A DNA stretch of 64,000 nt from Pseudomonadota bacterium (lineage in GTDB: Bacteria > Myxococcota_A > UBA796 > UBA9615). Positions within the stretch are counted from its first letter, which is position 1. Every line of letters starts with the position of its first letter. The position numbers and the translations under genes are program-made. The notes beneath the pieces were generated by a model. It did no database searches, was not told where the DNA came from, and worked only from the letters and a program-made list of their open reading frames with translations. Positions 17,948 through 32,398 of the stretch are shown here, piece by piece. Where the stretch lies: the NCBI GenBank assembly GCA_024229515.1, contig JAAESI010000071.1, positions 99,167 to 163,166 of the forward strand, given 5' to 3'.

Positions 17948-19020
17948 CTAGGTGCCGAGGTGGAGGTCGTAGCCGACCTGACCTTGCGCGGCGAGCACCG
18001 CGAGGGCCCCTTCGACCTCGCTTCGCTCCAGCCCCGACCGATCCGCGATCGCGTCGACGTCCAGCGCCGACTGCCACTGCAGAGACGCCTTCACGCGGGG
18101 AAGGGCGCGCTCCCAGCCGTCGCCCGCGAGGGCATCCAGGGCCTGCCCCTCGCCGCTGAAGTCGCGATGGACCTCCGGGCTGAGCATGAAGGTGTAGCGG
18201 CCCACCGGCGTGGTCAGTTCCCACGCCGAGGTGCCCGAGGCGCCCGCGAACACCCGCAGCGAATCGGCCTTCGTGATGATCGCCTCGAGCAGGCGAAGCC
18301 GGTCGGTCCCGGCGATCCGCACGGAGTCGCGCGCCTCCCGCAGGCTGAGGCGGAGTCCGCGCCCCGCGCCGACCACGAACGCTGGTCGGGCGTTCGCCCC
18401 GCTCCGCGGCAGTGACCGGATGAAGCGTCGAGCCTCGACCCCGCTGACCTCGAACAGCGGCTTCATGCCCGCCTGGTAGGCCTGGACCTCGGTGAAGCCG
18501 CGCACCCACCGGGACGGCAGCTTGACCTTCTTCTCCACGACGTCGTCGCTGCCGGCGACGCCCATCTTGACCTCGGCGGCGCCCACGGCGAGGTCGACGG
18601 TGTCCCGGTCTCGGACCTTGCTGAGGGCCACCCTCATGGGTGCGTTGAAGTCGACGTTGGTCGTGCCTCGGCCCTGGATGTCCGCCTCGATGGCGTCCAC
18701 GTCCACGCGGGCGTACAGGCCGTTGTCGGAGCTGAATCCCTCGAAGCGGAGAAGCTCCGAGCTGGAGGTGACGACCGGGTCCATCGTCAGGCGGCGGGTG
18801 GGGTCGTAGAAGCGGGCGCGGACCACGTCCGAGAGGCACAGGAGCAGGTCGGCGGTGACCTTCGGCTTCGTCAGCCGCCCCTGCAGGAAGTAGGGGTTGG
18901 AAGGGACCCCTTCGACGACGCTGCAGGTCGCGAGGCTGAGGCCCCAGTCGACGCCCGGTCGGGGCGCGGAGTTGAGGCCGGAGGCATGGGCGTAGCGGTA
19001 GGAGAAGGCGACGGCGGCGC

Positions 19021-19024
<4 letters not shown>
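17948..19024 (-). CDS. SWIM zinc-finger family protein, N-terminal part ending at an in-frame TAG
   Basis: 358 codons from an ATG overlapping the synthetase stop (ATGA). The sequence follows the SWIM family seen in MoxR/VWA-type loci: FSYRYAHASGLN, NPYFLQGRLTKPKVTADLLL, FEGFSSDNGLYARVDVDA, GTTNVDFNAPMRVAL and VEKKVKLPSRWVRGFTEVQ. It stops at TAG (17950-17948) just where family members read Tyr-Phe-His-Arg. After the stop the same frame continues FHRQLPFDLKAVETLDPRL and then the zinc ligands CTCPWFARHGTDRGSCKH (about 17760-17705). The gene therefore looks interrupted by a single nonsense codon that removes the SWIM finger. SWIM domains bind DNA or protein; the biological role is unknown. Confidence 0.75.
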
Positions 19025-22577
<3,553 letters not shown>

Positions 22578-22578
<1 letters not shown>

Positions 22579-25500
22579 TGCCGCTGGCGGACATCCTGAG
22601 CACCTGGCGGAACGGCGGCGCGCACCACGTCGTCGCCCCGTTCACGGATCCGTCGTCGTTCCTCGCCGAGGACGCGCGCACCGTCGTGGTGCTCTCGACC
22701 GACGTGGAGGCGCTGGCGTGGGCCGGCGGCCTGGGCGCGGGGCTGCTCATCCGCACCGTCGCCCGGCGCGATCGCACCCGCACGTTGACCTCGCCGATGG
22801 CACCCCGCGCCGTGGTGACGTCGCTGGAGTCGCTGGAGTCGTCCGTGATGCGGGCCGAGCTGGCGCGGGATCTCGGCGGCGCCGCCTGGCTCGTGCCCCA
22901 GGCGGATGCCTTGTCGTCCGTGGCCGCCCTGGGCGCGGCGCGGCGCGATCAGCTGACCCGGGCCCATGAAGCGGCCGGAGGAGGGGGACTCCTCCACGTG
23001 CATGCATCCACGGCACACGCCCCGGCCGAGACGGCCATCGAGGGCGGCACCCCCGGAGCGCTGCGGTGCGGGGGCGAGCGTCGGGCGTTGGCCGGCTCGC
23101 TGCTGGTGCCCACCGACGGCGGACTCGCTGCTGGCCCCGACGCGTTCGGGGAGGAGTTCGGCCACGAGCTGGGCGAAGTCGGTCTGTCGCGGCGTGAGCA
23201 CGACCTGCGTCGGCTGCAGGCCCGTCCGTGGCGTCAGGCGATCGACGCGGCGTCCTCCAAGGCGCGGGGCGTGGACGCCTTCATCGATGCCTTCGGGGCG
23301 GTGCCCGGCCGCGCCGTGCTCGTGCTCGGGGGGGCGGCGACGCCGTCCCAGTTGGCGGTGCCGTCGGGGGCCGCGCTCGCGGTCACGGGGACCGCCTCCG
23401 CCGTAGGAACGATCGACGCTGCAGCGGTGGAGGCCTGCCGGGCCGCATTGAGCGCAGAGGCCCCCGCCGATTCGGGCTGGTTCGCCGTCTCCGGGGACGA
23501 GGCCCGCGCTCCGGGCTCGCTGTTGTCCGCTCTGGTGGCGGTGGGCGCGCTCGCGTCCGCCCGCCCGTGCGCCCTCGCGGCCAAGGTCGCCGATCAGCGG
23601 CGCTTCCGTCCCCCGGGCGTGGACCGCGAACCGGGCTACCGCGCCCTTCACGACGCGTACCAGGGGGCGATGCGCTCTTGGAGCCTCGCCGACCGCGCGC
23701 GCCTGGCGCTGACGGACCGCGCGCCGCAGGACCTGCGGACGTTGGCGCGAGCGCTCGGCTGGGAACCGGCGCGAATCGCCGATCTGCTCGTCGCGATGAA
23801 CGACGACGGTCTCGTCACCGCCTACGTCGAGCCCCTCGGAGGAGCGGCCGATTGGCAGGTTGTGCCCGGACCCCGGTGGTCGGCCTCGGCGGACGAACTG
23901 GCTCGGGCGATCGGGGACCTGCGGGCCGGTCGATCGGCCGCCCGGGAAGCTGCCGCGGGCGTGCTGTCGGCGGATGGATGCCGCGGTCAGGCGATCGGGG
24001 AGGCGCTGGGCGTGCCCCTGGAGGCGCCCTGCGGATGCTGCGACGTCTGCGACCCCGACTCGGCCGCGTGGCCGGCGACGCTGGCTCGGACCGCCGCTCC
24101 CAGCAACCCCGCGCCCTCGCTCAGTGCCCCCACCGCGCGCCAGAATCGCGCCCCCAGCCTCGACTCCTTGTTCAGCGGCCTCGGCGGTTCGACCGCGGCG
24201 GTCGCCCCCGCTCCGAAGAAGTGGACTGACGCACAGCTGCGCGACAGCCTCGAGTCCGGGGACGAAGCGCGCATCGCCGAGGCGATCGAGCAGGCCGGGT
24301 CGGCGTCGTCGGCGTGGGTCCGCGCGGGGTTCACGTACTCCGGCCCCGGCGGCCGCCGATGCACCCCTCCAGCCGAGGTGATGGCCGACCTCGTCCGCTT
24401 CCTCGCCGACGAGGCATCCCCCGCGGGGGCTTCCGAGGTCGCCGGCCGGCGGGCCGCGTCGGGCTCAATCGAGATTCGGTGCCGCGGCGGCGGATTCGCC
24501 GGAGGCCACCGGTTCACGATGCGGATCGGCGTCGATGTCGGCTGGAGTCCGCAGCCGGGCAAGGCGTCCGGGGGCGGTCTGCTGGCTGCCGCTTCCGCCG
24601 CGGACGAGGCATTGACGGGTCTGGTCGAGGCGCTCGCCGGGCGATCTGCCTGGCTCCAGTGGCGCAGCCGCGCCGATGAGCAGCTCGAGGAGGCGCTGAG
24701 TGGCTCGGAGCTGCCCTCGCTAGCCTCGGTGTTCGCAGGCGGTCCCGAACCCGCCGAGGGCCCGTGGAGCGAGCCTCTGGGCGCCCTGCGGCTCGCCGGG
24801 GACGGTCAGTTCGATGCTGCCCTGGCCGCGCTCCCGGAGCTTCCGGGGGCCGACGCCGTGGAGACGATGCTCCTGGCCGCCGTCGGCGCGTGGGAGACGT
24901 TGTGGGAGTCCGCCGTCGAAGCGCTGGGCTCGGGGCGGTTCCCGAAGGAGCTGATTCCAAGGCTGGAGGCGCGGGCGCTGCTCGGCCTGGAGCCGCGTCC
25001 CGAGCTGTCGGCGGAGCTCGCCGGAGCCTGGCTGGCGTTCGCCGCGGCGGACCTCGGAGCGGACGAGGGGCGGGGCACGGCCCTGCTCGATCGCGTGACG
25101 AGCGGGGCCCCCGGCGCCTTCGCGAAGCTGGCGAAGCTGGCGGACCCGCCGACGGTGGCAGCCTGCGCCCTGGCGGTCGGGTCCCTGCCGGCCTCGTTGC
25201 TCGGTCACGTCATCGACGCCGATCCCGTTGCGGCCCTGAGCGGGGTGCACCGCGCCAACCCGGACCGCGTCTGGTCGGACCACTTCGCCTCCCGCACCGA
25301 GGAGGAGCAGCGGGCGCTCATCGAGCGGCTTCGCGGCCCGGCCCCCGACTTCGCCGAGGCGGGCCTCGCGACCTTCGCGCACCGGGACGCCCAGACGGCG
25401 TTGCGGGCCGAGATCGTCGAGCTGGCGGCCGCGGACGAACTGGCGAAGGTCGTCGGCCTCCTGCCCCGCCTGGAAGCCGCTGACGACGAGGTGCGGGCCA

Positions 25501-26030
25501 TCGCCGCGCGGGCGGCGGCGGCGCAGCGCCAGTTCACCGCTCCCCTGGCCCAGGCGCTGACCGGCGACGGGCACGACGAGGCGGCGTGGACCGCGGTCAA
25601 GGCGGCGCACGCCGAAGGCTGGCTCGACTCCATCGTCGCCATCTTGCGCGCGCAGGCCCGCCGCCACGCCCACGACGAGCGACGTGCCGTGTGGCTCGCC
25701 CGCGCGCTCGCCACGGGCGGTCGCTGGGCCGATGCGGAGCTTCAGTTCCGGGAGGCCGCCAAGCTGACCGCCGGCCTCGAGCCGGAGTTCGAGGGCATCG
25801 ATCTGGCGCTGGAGGCGGGCGAGGAGGAGCGGGTCGGCCGCTGGCTCGTCACGATCGTGCGCAGCAACCGCGGCCGCTCCGCCGCGCGCGAGATCACGAT
25901 GCGCGCGTGGGGCAACAAGCTCCCCGCGTCCGCGGCGAAGCCGTTGCTGGAGGCTCTAACGAAAGATGGCTCCGGCGTATTCGCCGGAGCCATCAGAGCT
26001 CTCGATGACCTTCTGAAGAAGGCTCGGTAG
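22578..26030 (+). CDS. Large protein of unknown function with a RecQ-like zinc cluster
   Basis: A 1150-aa protein starting at GTG 22578 inside the guaB stop (TAGTG), so it is probably translationally coupled. No intact Walker A or DEAD-type motif is visible. Near residues 455-495, CRGQAIGEALGVPLEAPCGCCDVCD has the spacing and context of the RecQ C-terminal zinc-binding subdomain (C..Q.i..yfG....CG.CD.C). It is preceded by a winged-helix-like stretch (DLRTLARALGWEPARIADLL). The N-terminal third could be a degenerate helicase core (TVVVLSTDVEALAWAGGLGA, LLHVHASTAHAPAETAIEGG). The C-terminal half is Ala/Leu/Glu-rich helical repeat. The RecQ-derived reading is inference. Its last codons contain the rplC terminator. 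Confidence 0.65.
25958..25994 (-). terminator. Rho-independent terminator for rplC
   Basis: A perfect 13-bp stem (25965-25977 with 25982-25994; arms GATGGCTCCGGCG and CGCCGGAGCCATC) with a 4-nt loop. On the minus strand it is followed by TTTCGTT, and it begins 40 bp beyond the rplC stop codon. It lies inside the last codons of the convergent plus-strand gene. In the plus direction no T-run follows, so it should terminate mainly rplC transcripts. Confidence 0.75.
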
Positions 26031-26033
26031 TCG

Positions 26034-26699
<666 letters not shown>

Positions 26700-26767
26700 G
26701 GGGACCTCCACTTCATGGTTCAACGCCGCAGCGGACCAGAGGAAGTTGTTTGTTTCTGAGTCGGCGC

Positions 26768-26795
26768 ACTCTACGGACCGGGACGGCCCTGTCAA
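26768..26795 (-). promoter_or_regulatory. Sigma70-type promoter of rplC
   Basis: A consensus TTGACA (26795-26790) and TAGAGT (26773-26768) are separated by 16 bp, starting only 4 bp after the stop codon of the upstream lipoprotein gene. This predicts a leader of about 60 nt before the rplC start. Confidence 0.7.
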
Positions 26796-26798
26796 GCG

Positions 26799-28040
26799 TT
26801 ACAGGCCGATCGAGCAGTTCACCGACGAGCCGTCCGTCAGGTGCCCGATGAGGGTGCCGATGTCGGGCGCCAGGGTGCCGATCGTGAAGGCGTAGGCGCC
26901 GTTGAAGTTGATCACTTCGACGCCGGCCTGGCCGACGTTGAAGGTGATCGTCGTGGTCTCGCCCGCGCCCAGGGTCGAGTCCTCGGGAGCGTCGATGCTG
27001 AAGGCGGGGTGGTCGGTGCAGAACTCGCCGCCCTCGCTGATCGGTGCCACCGCCAGGCTGCCGGCGCCGATGTTGGTCACATCCACGGAGCCCGCGCCGG
27101 TGCCGACCTGGACGTACAGCAGGTCGCCCTCGGTCAGCGGGGCCAGCGACAGCGGCACGCCGCCCTCCACCTCGAGCTCGGGCAGGCAGGCGCCGCAGTC
27201 CTCGGTCACGACCGCGTCCAGCGACACGCTGATGCTGCCCTGGTCGGGGTCGTTGGACTCGATCACGATGGTCGCGCTGTGCGGCCCCAGATCGGCGCCC
27301 ACGGGGTTGAACGTGACCGTCAGGTTCGCGGGGGCGCCGCCGGGGTTGATGGTGCCGCCGGTGAAGCCGCCGATGGTGAAGGTGTCGTCCCCGCTGATGC
27401 TGACCGAGTCGACGTCCAAGGGGGCGCCGCCACCGTTGCTGATCACGACCATGTCGTTGATCGCAGCCTGGTTCTGGGGGATCTCGCCGAAGTCGATGGC
27501 GACGGGGTCCAGGTCGATGCTCGGGTCCCCGGAGAAGGAGTCGTCGTCGTCCCCGGAGGCGTCGTCATCGTCGCTGGCATCGTCGTCGTCGCCGGACGGC
27601 GGGTCGACGAAGGTGACTTCGCAGTCCGTGGTGGTCGAGCAGCCGCCCAGGGCGACGAGGAAGGGGCCGCTGTTGTCCGCCGAGGTGTAGACCTCGATCC
27701 AGCCGAGGTACTCGCCGTCGCCGGGGGGCCAGAACTGGGCGGCGATCTCCTGCGAGGAGCCGGCGGGCAGGTCCATCGGCATGGTCGCGGGCAGGCTGGT
27801 GAGGGCGAACGAGGTAACGCTGTCCTCGTCCAGGCGGATCGTCTCGATCGTGATCGCCGCGGTGCCTTCGTTGCTCAGCGTGATGGTCTGGTCGTTCGAG
27901 AAGTCGAGCGCCGGCACGTAGCCGAAGTCGACCTGCTCCGGGCTCGCCTCGAGCGGATGGGCGGTCGTGGTGCGCCCCCCGGGCCCACAGGCGGTGATCA
28001 GGGCGGCGGCGATCAGCAGGAACGAAAGACGGCTACGCAT
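26799..28040 (-). CDS. Lipoprotein with tandem Hydin/ASPM-like (choice-of-anchor D) domains
   Basis: A 413-aa lipoprotein with lipobox ITAC (Cys18). It has two to three immunoglobulin-like repeats of the abnormal-spindle/Hydin type, recognised by openings such as EQVDFGYVPALDFSNDQTIT and AIDFGEIPQNQAAINDMVV and by the phrase VTFNPVGADLGPHSATIVI. Domains one and two are joined by a linker of repeated DDDDAS units. Such proteins are common in marine Myxococcota and are presumed surface or periplasmic adhesion/structural modules. The start at 28040 is set by the signal peptide. It has its own promoter and ends just before the rplC promoter. Confidence 0.8.
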   Translation of the reverse strand: MRSRLSFLLIAAALITACGPGGRTTTAHPLEASPEQVDFGYVPALDFSNDQTITLSNEGTAAITIETIRLDEDSVTSFALTSLPATMPMDLPAGSSQEIAAQFWPPGDGEYLGWIEVYTSADNSGPFLVALGGCSTTTDCEVTFVDPPSGDDDDASDDDDASGDDDDSFSGDPSIDLDPVAIDFGEIPQNQAAINDMVVISNGGGAPLDVDSVSISGDDTFTIGGFTGGTINPGGAPANLTVTFNPVGADLGPHSATIVIESNDPDQGSISVSLDAVVTEDCGACLPELEVEGGVPLSLAPLTEGDLLYVQVGTGAGSVDVTNIGAGSLAVAPISEGGEFCTDHPAFSIDAPEDSTLGAGETTTITFNVGQAGVEVINFNGAYAFTIGTLAPDIGTLIGHLTDGSSVNCSIGL

Positions 28041-28066
28041 GAGGGCTCCCTCGATAAAGCGCGCGG

Positions 28067-28096
28067 ATTGTAGGGGGAGGAGCGGCACCGGGCCAA
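28067..28096 (-). promoter_or_regulatory. Probable promoter of the Hydin-like lipoprotein gene
   Basis: On the minus strand, TTGGCC (28096-28091), an 18-bp spacer and TACAAT (28072-28067). The -10 is a five-of-six match; the -35 and spacing are weaker. It lies 27 bp upstream of the start codon in the only gap between this gene and the gltH-like gene. Confidence 0.5.
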
Positions 28097-28152
28097 GGAC
28101 AAAGGTTTGCCCCATCCGGCTGTCAGCGGAGGACCCGAGTCCTCGACGCTGT

Positions 28153-28950
28153 CTAGAAGGTGTACTTCAGGAAGATGTCGATCCCCAGCCCCATGGCCGG
28201 CCAGGGGCCGCCGAGGATGAGGTCGTAGTCGAAGTCGATGCCCAGCGAGAAGTGCGACAGCCGGGTGTAGTACTCGAACCCGATGCCCGCCTGCACGATG
28301 CCGAGGGGACGCCCCTGCATGATGTAGGGGAAGCCGCCGGCGGCGATGCGGGTGAGCACCGCCTGGTTCTGCAGGTCCACCAGGGGAGGGGAGTAGCCCA
28401 CACCACCGGCCGCATGCACCTGGAGGCTGAAGCGCTTGACGCGCTTGCCGCCGAAGTTCGGACCGGCGCGGATGCCGGCGATGCCGCCGAAGACCCGGAA
28501 GTCACCCTGGATGGGGGACGCGATGCCCAGGTCGATGGAGACGCCGTCTCCGTTGGTGATCAGCTGGAAGAAGGAACCCTCGATGCTCAACGTGAAGTTG
28601 AGTCGGTCCAGGACGTCGTAGCCGAACGAGAAGTCCAGCTGCGTGCCCGAGGTGCTGGTCACGCCGGAGATCGGCGGGAACCAGAACAACGGCCCGATGT
28701 TCATCTTGGCGTAGGCGCCCTTGACGACTTCACGCACGACCCGCTTGCGGGTCCGCGTCTGACGGCGGGCACGCGCGCTCTCCTCGCGCTCGATGTCGAC
28801 GGAGTCGTCGTCATCGTCGTCGTCGTCGTCGGGGTACTCCTCGTCGTCGTCCTCCGAGTCGTCCCGCTGGGCGAACGCGCTCGTAGGCGCGACCAGCAGG
28901 AGACCAAGGACAACGAGCAGCAGCGCGTAGGGGCTCTTCTTCAGCAGCAT
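28153..28950 (-). CDS. gltH: GltH/NfsH-like outer-membrane beta-barrel protein
   Basis: A 265-aa protein with a signal peptide ending at AFAQ. A very acidic segment follows (residues ~29-54, including nine consecutive Asp), then a basic patch (RRQTRTRKRVVREVV). Alternating hydrophobic strands then run to a terminal aromatic (LKYTF), as in outer-membrane barrels. It is the last gene of the cluster, 10 bp after the FHA/TonB-like gene, the position of gltH and nfsH in Myxococcus. The acid tract would sit on the periplasmic side. The assignment rests mainly on gene order and barrel features. The start at 28950 is set by the signal peptide. Confidence 0.65.
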   Translation of the reverse strand: MLLKKSPYALLLVVLGLLLVAPTSAFAQRDDSEDDDEEYPDDDDDDDDDSVDIEREESARARRQTRTRKRVVREVVKGAYAKMNIGPLFWFPPISGVTSTSGTQLDFSFGYDVLDRLNFTLSIEGSFFQLITNGDGVSIDLGIASPIQGDFRVFGGIAGIRAGPNFGGKRVKRFSLQVHAAGGVGYSPPLVDLQNQAVLTRIAAGGFPYIMQGRPLGIVQAGIGFEYYTRLSHFSLGIDFDYDLILGGPWPAMGLGIDIFLKYTF

Positions 28951-28960
28951 GGGGTCCTGA

Positions 28961-31900
28961 TCAGCCACCCTGGGCGTTGAACACGAACGGGTACGAGACG
29001 ATGACGATGCCGCCGCCCTTGGGAGACGGGAAGCGCATGCGCATGAACCGGGAGTTGATGCAGCGCTCGACAATCGGGTTGTTCATCGAGGAGGTCTTGG
29101 TCGACGCGGACGACACGGTGCCGTCCTTGGCGATGACGAACTTCACGACGATCTTGCCGAACAGCTTCGGGTTCTTGGCCAGCTCACGCTGGTAGCAGTA
29201 CCGAATCTGCGCGAGGTGGCTCTTGACGACGCGGTCGATGAGCGACTTGTCGAGCGCACCGAGGATGATCGGGTCGCCGGTGCCGACACCGGGAGCGCCG
29301 CCACCCTTCTTGCCGTAGAAGCCCGCGCCGCGTCCGTAGCCGGAAGCGCCGAGGCCGCTGCCGCGGGTGCCGAGGCCACCGAGGCCCGCCGCCGTACCGC
29401 CGCCACCGAAGCCGGAGCCACGGGAACCGAGACCGCCGGAGCCGTACTGGTTGCCGTACTGCGACCCGATGAGACCGCCCAGGGCGTTGCTCACGGAGCT
29501 GTCCAGACCGCCGGTGCCGAACACCGAGTTGTCGGTCATCTGGTTCAAGTCGGCGAGGAGGCCGGTCGACTCAGCGATCTGCTTGTCGAGCTGGCTCTTC
29601 TGGATGGCGACCTTGGAGCCCTTGGCCTTCTTGAGCTTGTGCTCCTTCTTGCCGGTCTTGCCTTCCTCGTCCTTGGCCTTGGCGCCTTCGCCGGCGTCCG
29701 GGTTGCCCGAGGACTTCTTCTTCTCCTTCTCCTTCTCCACCTGCTGGACCATCAACTCCACGAACCGGTCGGGGATGGTGATGACCTCCTGCGAGGGGTC
29801 GTAGGGGCGCGTCGCGAGGATGATCCCGAAGGTCGTCCCGAGGAACAGCAGCGCCAGGAGGATGCCGAAGAACAGCCAGTCCATGTCCTTGAACGGCGAG
29901 CCCGGGATGAGCTTCGGCTTGTGGACACGGTGAATGAAGAAGACCATGTGGCCGATGTCGTTGACGAAGCGGTCGTCTTCGTCGAGATCGACGCTGTAGT
30001 AGCCGCCGACGTCCTTGGCCTGACCCGTGGAGACCAGATCCGACGTCGGGATCTGGGTCCCGTCCGGCTTCTCTAGATAGCCCACTGAATCGACGGTGAA
30101 GTTCACCGCACTGGACGACTTCGTCTGTTCGACGATGGCGAAGTGATCGTTCGGCAGGTTCTCCGAGGAGACGAAGAAGTCCTGCGCCATCTTGCGGCTG
30201 CGAATCTCATCGAAGCCGTAGCCGATGGGCAGCAGGAAGACGATGAACAGCGACAGGATGAAGGCCTTGCGGACCTCACCACTCTGGCGCTCCTTGAGCT
30301 CTTCCTTGCCGAGGGCGTAGATGCCGGTGTCGACCTGCTTCAGGGCGCCCGGATCGCGGCGGTTCTCCAGGATGTAGTCACGCAGCGTGGTGTGTGCGCG
30401 CTCGGCCTCGAGCCGGCCGGCGGTGGGGATGAGCGAGGTGCCGTGGGCCGCGGGGTCGCCGCCGAAGGCGTCACGCATCTTCAGGCGGGCTTCCACCTGC
30501 AGCAGCTGGAGGTACAGCTTGCCGTTCGCCTCCGACTTGACGTCGGCGGGCTTGTTGTCACTCGCGGTCGCGATGAACCCACGGAGCTTCTCGTACTCAG
30601 ACTTGTTCGAGAGGCACTGGGCGTACTCGGTGTTGTACTCGAAGTTGTTCTTCCACTCCTCCTTCTCAAGGAGGTTGGGCAGCGTCTTGCACTTGGCCCC
30701 GGCCTGACGGCGCGAGCGGGAGTTGATGTAGAGCTGCTCCTGCAGGAGGTAGAAGAGGCGCTCGCGCGAGGCCATCTGCGCCTCGCTGGGATCCCAGACG
30801 AAGACCTCTTCCTCGTTGGGGATCTTGACCGTCTCGAAGTCGGCGTCCATCGCCCACACTTCGTCGGCGCGGTAGCCGGCGACCAGCATGAGGACGTCGT
30901 CCCGGCTGTCGGCCCGCATGATGCGGGTGCCGATGTAGAGATCCTCGACGACGCGCTTGTCGTTGAGGTCGTCGAAGCGGTCGTACACCTTCTCGAAGCG
31001 GTTGAACTCGTCGACGTACGACTTGCTCATCTTGCCCTTGGGGGCCAACTCGGCGGCCACCGGGAGCATGACCTCCTCGATGTACGTCTCGAAGTCGGGG
31101 CGCTCCCAGAGCTCGAACTGCGGCCGCACCAGGGGAATCTGGCCGTCGCGGTTCTTGTCGATCATCTTCTTGAAGACCTTGTCGGTCTCCTCGTTCCAGC
31201 CGCGCTTGTAGTCGAGGAACTTGTCCTCGGGCATCAGCGCAAGCTCGGCCTCTTCGGCCGCCTTCTCACGCTCGCCGACGATCTCGTCGATGATCTCGTC
31301 CATGACCTTCTTGGCCATGTCCTCGATGGTCTTGGTGGACTCGGGGTTGTCCTCGATGGCCTCTTCGAGCTTCTCGCGGGCGGCGCGGTCGTAGCCCCGC
31401 TTGCCGTCCTCGTAGCGCTCCTGGGCGAGGCCCTCGACCTCCAGTTTCTCGGCTTCGCGCTTGCGGCGCTTCTCCTCGAGCAGGGCCGTCTTCTCGGCCG
31501 AGATCTCCTCTTCCCACTTGGTGATGAGCGCCAGGTCGTCGCCCACGAAGCGGGGCGGCGCGGGGAGCGTCGCGTGGGTGTAGGCGAAGATCATCGCCCC
31601 GAAGACGAGGATCGACGTGAGGATTCCGGAGGCGACGCGGATCTGCCGCGCGCGGCGGTCGCCGACGTAGACGGCGGGCACGTCCTTGGCGAAGTGCCGG
31701 ACGTTCATCACGGTGCCGGACCAGACCTCCGCGACCTCGAGGATCTTCGGAGCGCGCCGGTCGATGCCCAGGTCGCTGTCGGAGGTGCCGGAGCGAAGCA
31801 CGAAGTCCATGACGTCTTCGGCGTCGTGAATCTCTTCCTCGGCGTCGTGCTCGTGCTCGGCCATGGCGGCGGCGGCGGCTTCGGAGACGTCGTCGGTGTC

Positions 31901-32254
31901 GACCTCTTCCTCGGCGGCGGCAGCGGCCTCTTCGGCGGGACGGCGGATGCCGAGAACAAGCACGGTGTTCCCGATGCGGATCTCGTCGCCGTCCTTGACC
32001 GGCTCGTTGTTGATGGGACTGCCGTTCAGGAGGGTGCCGGACTCGCTTCCGAGGTCCAGCAGCGTGACGGCGTCGTCGTCGCCGAGTTGCACGGCCGCGT
32101 GCAGATCAGCGAGGGCGTCGTCTTCGATCTGGAGGACCGCCGCAGCGCCCTTCCCGATCGTCACCATTTCCTGTTCGAACTCCTGGGTACCAGCCTCCTG
32201 GTCGCCGACCGTAATGGAGAAGGCGAGGGTCAGGGACGTGTCCTGGTCAGCCAT
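28961..32254 (-). CDS. gltG: GltG/NfsG-like FHA-domain protein with AgmX/PglI TonB-like C-terminus
   Basis: A 1097-aa envelope-spanning protein. Residues ~20-105 are a FHA phosphothreonine-binding domain (VTIGKGAAAVLQIEDDALAD, LLDLGSESGTLLNGSPI), cytoplasmic. A transmembrane helix lies at ~205-226, a charged coiled-coil region at ~240-330, and further hydrophobic helices near 665 and 790. A Gly-rich stretch at ~905-990 precedes the C-terminal AgmX/PglI domain (~995-1097: SHLAQIRYCYQRELAKNPKL, GKIVVKFVIAKDGTV), a TonB-like fold thought to reach outer-membrane partners. In Myxococcus, GltG/NfsG connect the motor to the outer-membrane complex. It is longer than the ~650-aa Myxococcus GltG by my recollection. 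The start ATG is at 32254. Confidence 0.82.
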   Translation of the reverse strand: MADQDTSLTLAFSITVGDQEAGTQEFEQEMVTIGKGAAAVLQIEDDALADLHAAVQLGDDDAVTLLDLGSESGTLLNGSPINNEPVKDGDEIRIGNTVLVLGIRRPAEEAAAAAEEEVDTDDVSEAAAAAMAEHEHDAEEEIHDAEDVMDFVLRSGTSDSDLGIDRRAPKILEVAEVWSGTVMNVRHFAKDVPAVYVGDRRARQIRVASGILTSILVFGAMIFAYTHATLPAPPRFVGDDLALITKWEEEISAEKTALLEEKRRKREAEKLEVEGLAQERYEDGKRGYDRAAREKLEEAIEDNPESTKTIEDMAKKVMDEIIDEIVGEREKAAEEAELALMPEDKFLDYKRGWNEETDKVFKKMIDKNRDGQIPLVRPQFELWERPDFETYIEEVMLPVAAELAPKGKMSKSYVDEFNRFEKVYDRFDDLNDKRVVEDLYIGTRIMRADSRDDVLMLVAGYRADEVWAMDADFETVKIPNEEEVFVWDPSEAQMASRERLFYLLQEQLYINSRSRRQAGAKCKTLPNLLEKEEWKNNFEYNTEYAQCLSNKSEYEKLRGFIATASDNKPADVKSEANGKLYLQLLQVEARLKMRDAFGGDPAAHGTSLIPTAGRLEAERAHTTLRDYILENRRDPGALKQVDTGIYALGKEELKERQSGEVRKAFILSLFIVFLLPIGYGFDEIRSRKMAQDFFVSSENLPNDHFAIVEQTKSSSAVNFTVDSVGYLEKPDGTQIPTSDLVSTGQAKDVGGYYSVDLDEDDRFVNDIGHMVFFIHRVHKPKLIPGSPFKDMDWLFFGILLALLFLGTTFGIILATRPYDPSQEVITIPDRFVELMVQQVEKEKEKKKSSGNPDAGEGAKAKDEEGKTGKKEHKLKKAKGSKVAIQKSQLDKQIAESTGLLADLNQMTDNSVFGTGGLDSSVSNALGGLIGSQYGNQYGSGGLGSRGSGFGGGGTAAGLGGLGTRGSGLGASGYGRGAGFYGKKGGGAPGVGTGDPIILGALDKSLIDRVVKSHLAQIRYCYQRELAKNPKLFGKIVVKFVIAKDGTVSSASTKTSSMNNPIVERCINSRFMRMRFPSPKGGGIVIVSYPFVFNAQGG

Positions 32255-32398
32255 GTTGAAAGGGTCCTTGCGTAAAGGGACGGGAGTTCGTGGCCCGCAC
32301 GATGATGGGGTGTCGGTTGTCTGGGGAGGAGGGGAGCGCCCGGCCCGCGCAGTGCCCTGCCTTCAGATCAAACCAGAAAGTTTTGGAAGCTCAGTCGT

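Noticed and set aside
17948..17950. TAG recoding (for example pyrrolysine) in the SWIM gene
   Set aside because: TAG is the normal stop of nadB and guaB here, and no recoding element or pylT is seen; a nonsense change or sequence error is simpler.
28129..28144. Terminator after the GltH-like gene
   Set aside because: The stem is only 6 bp with no T-run on the relevant strand, so it is not reported as a feature.
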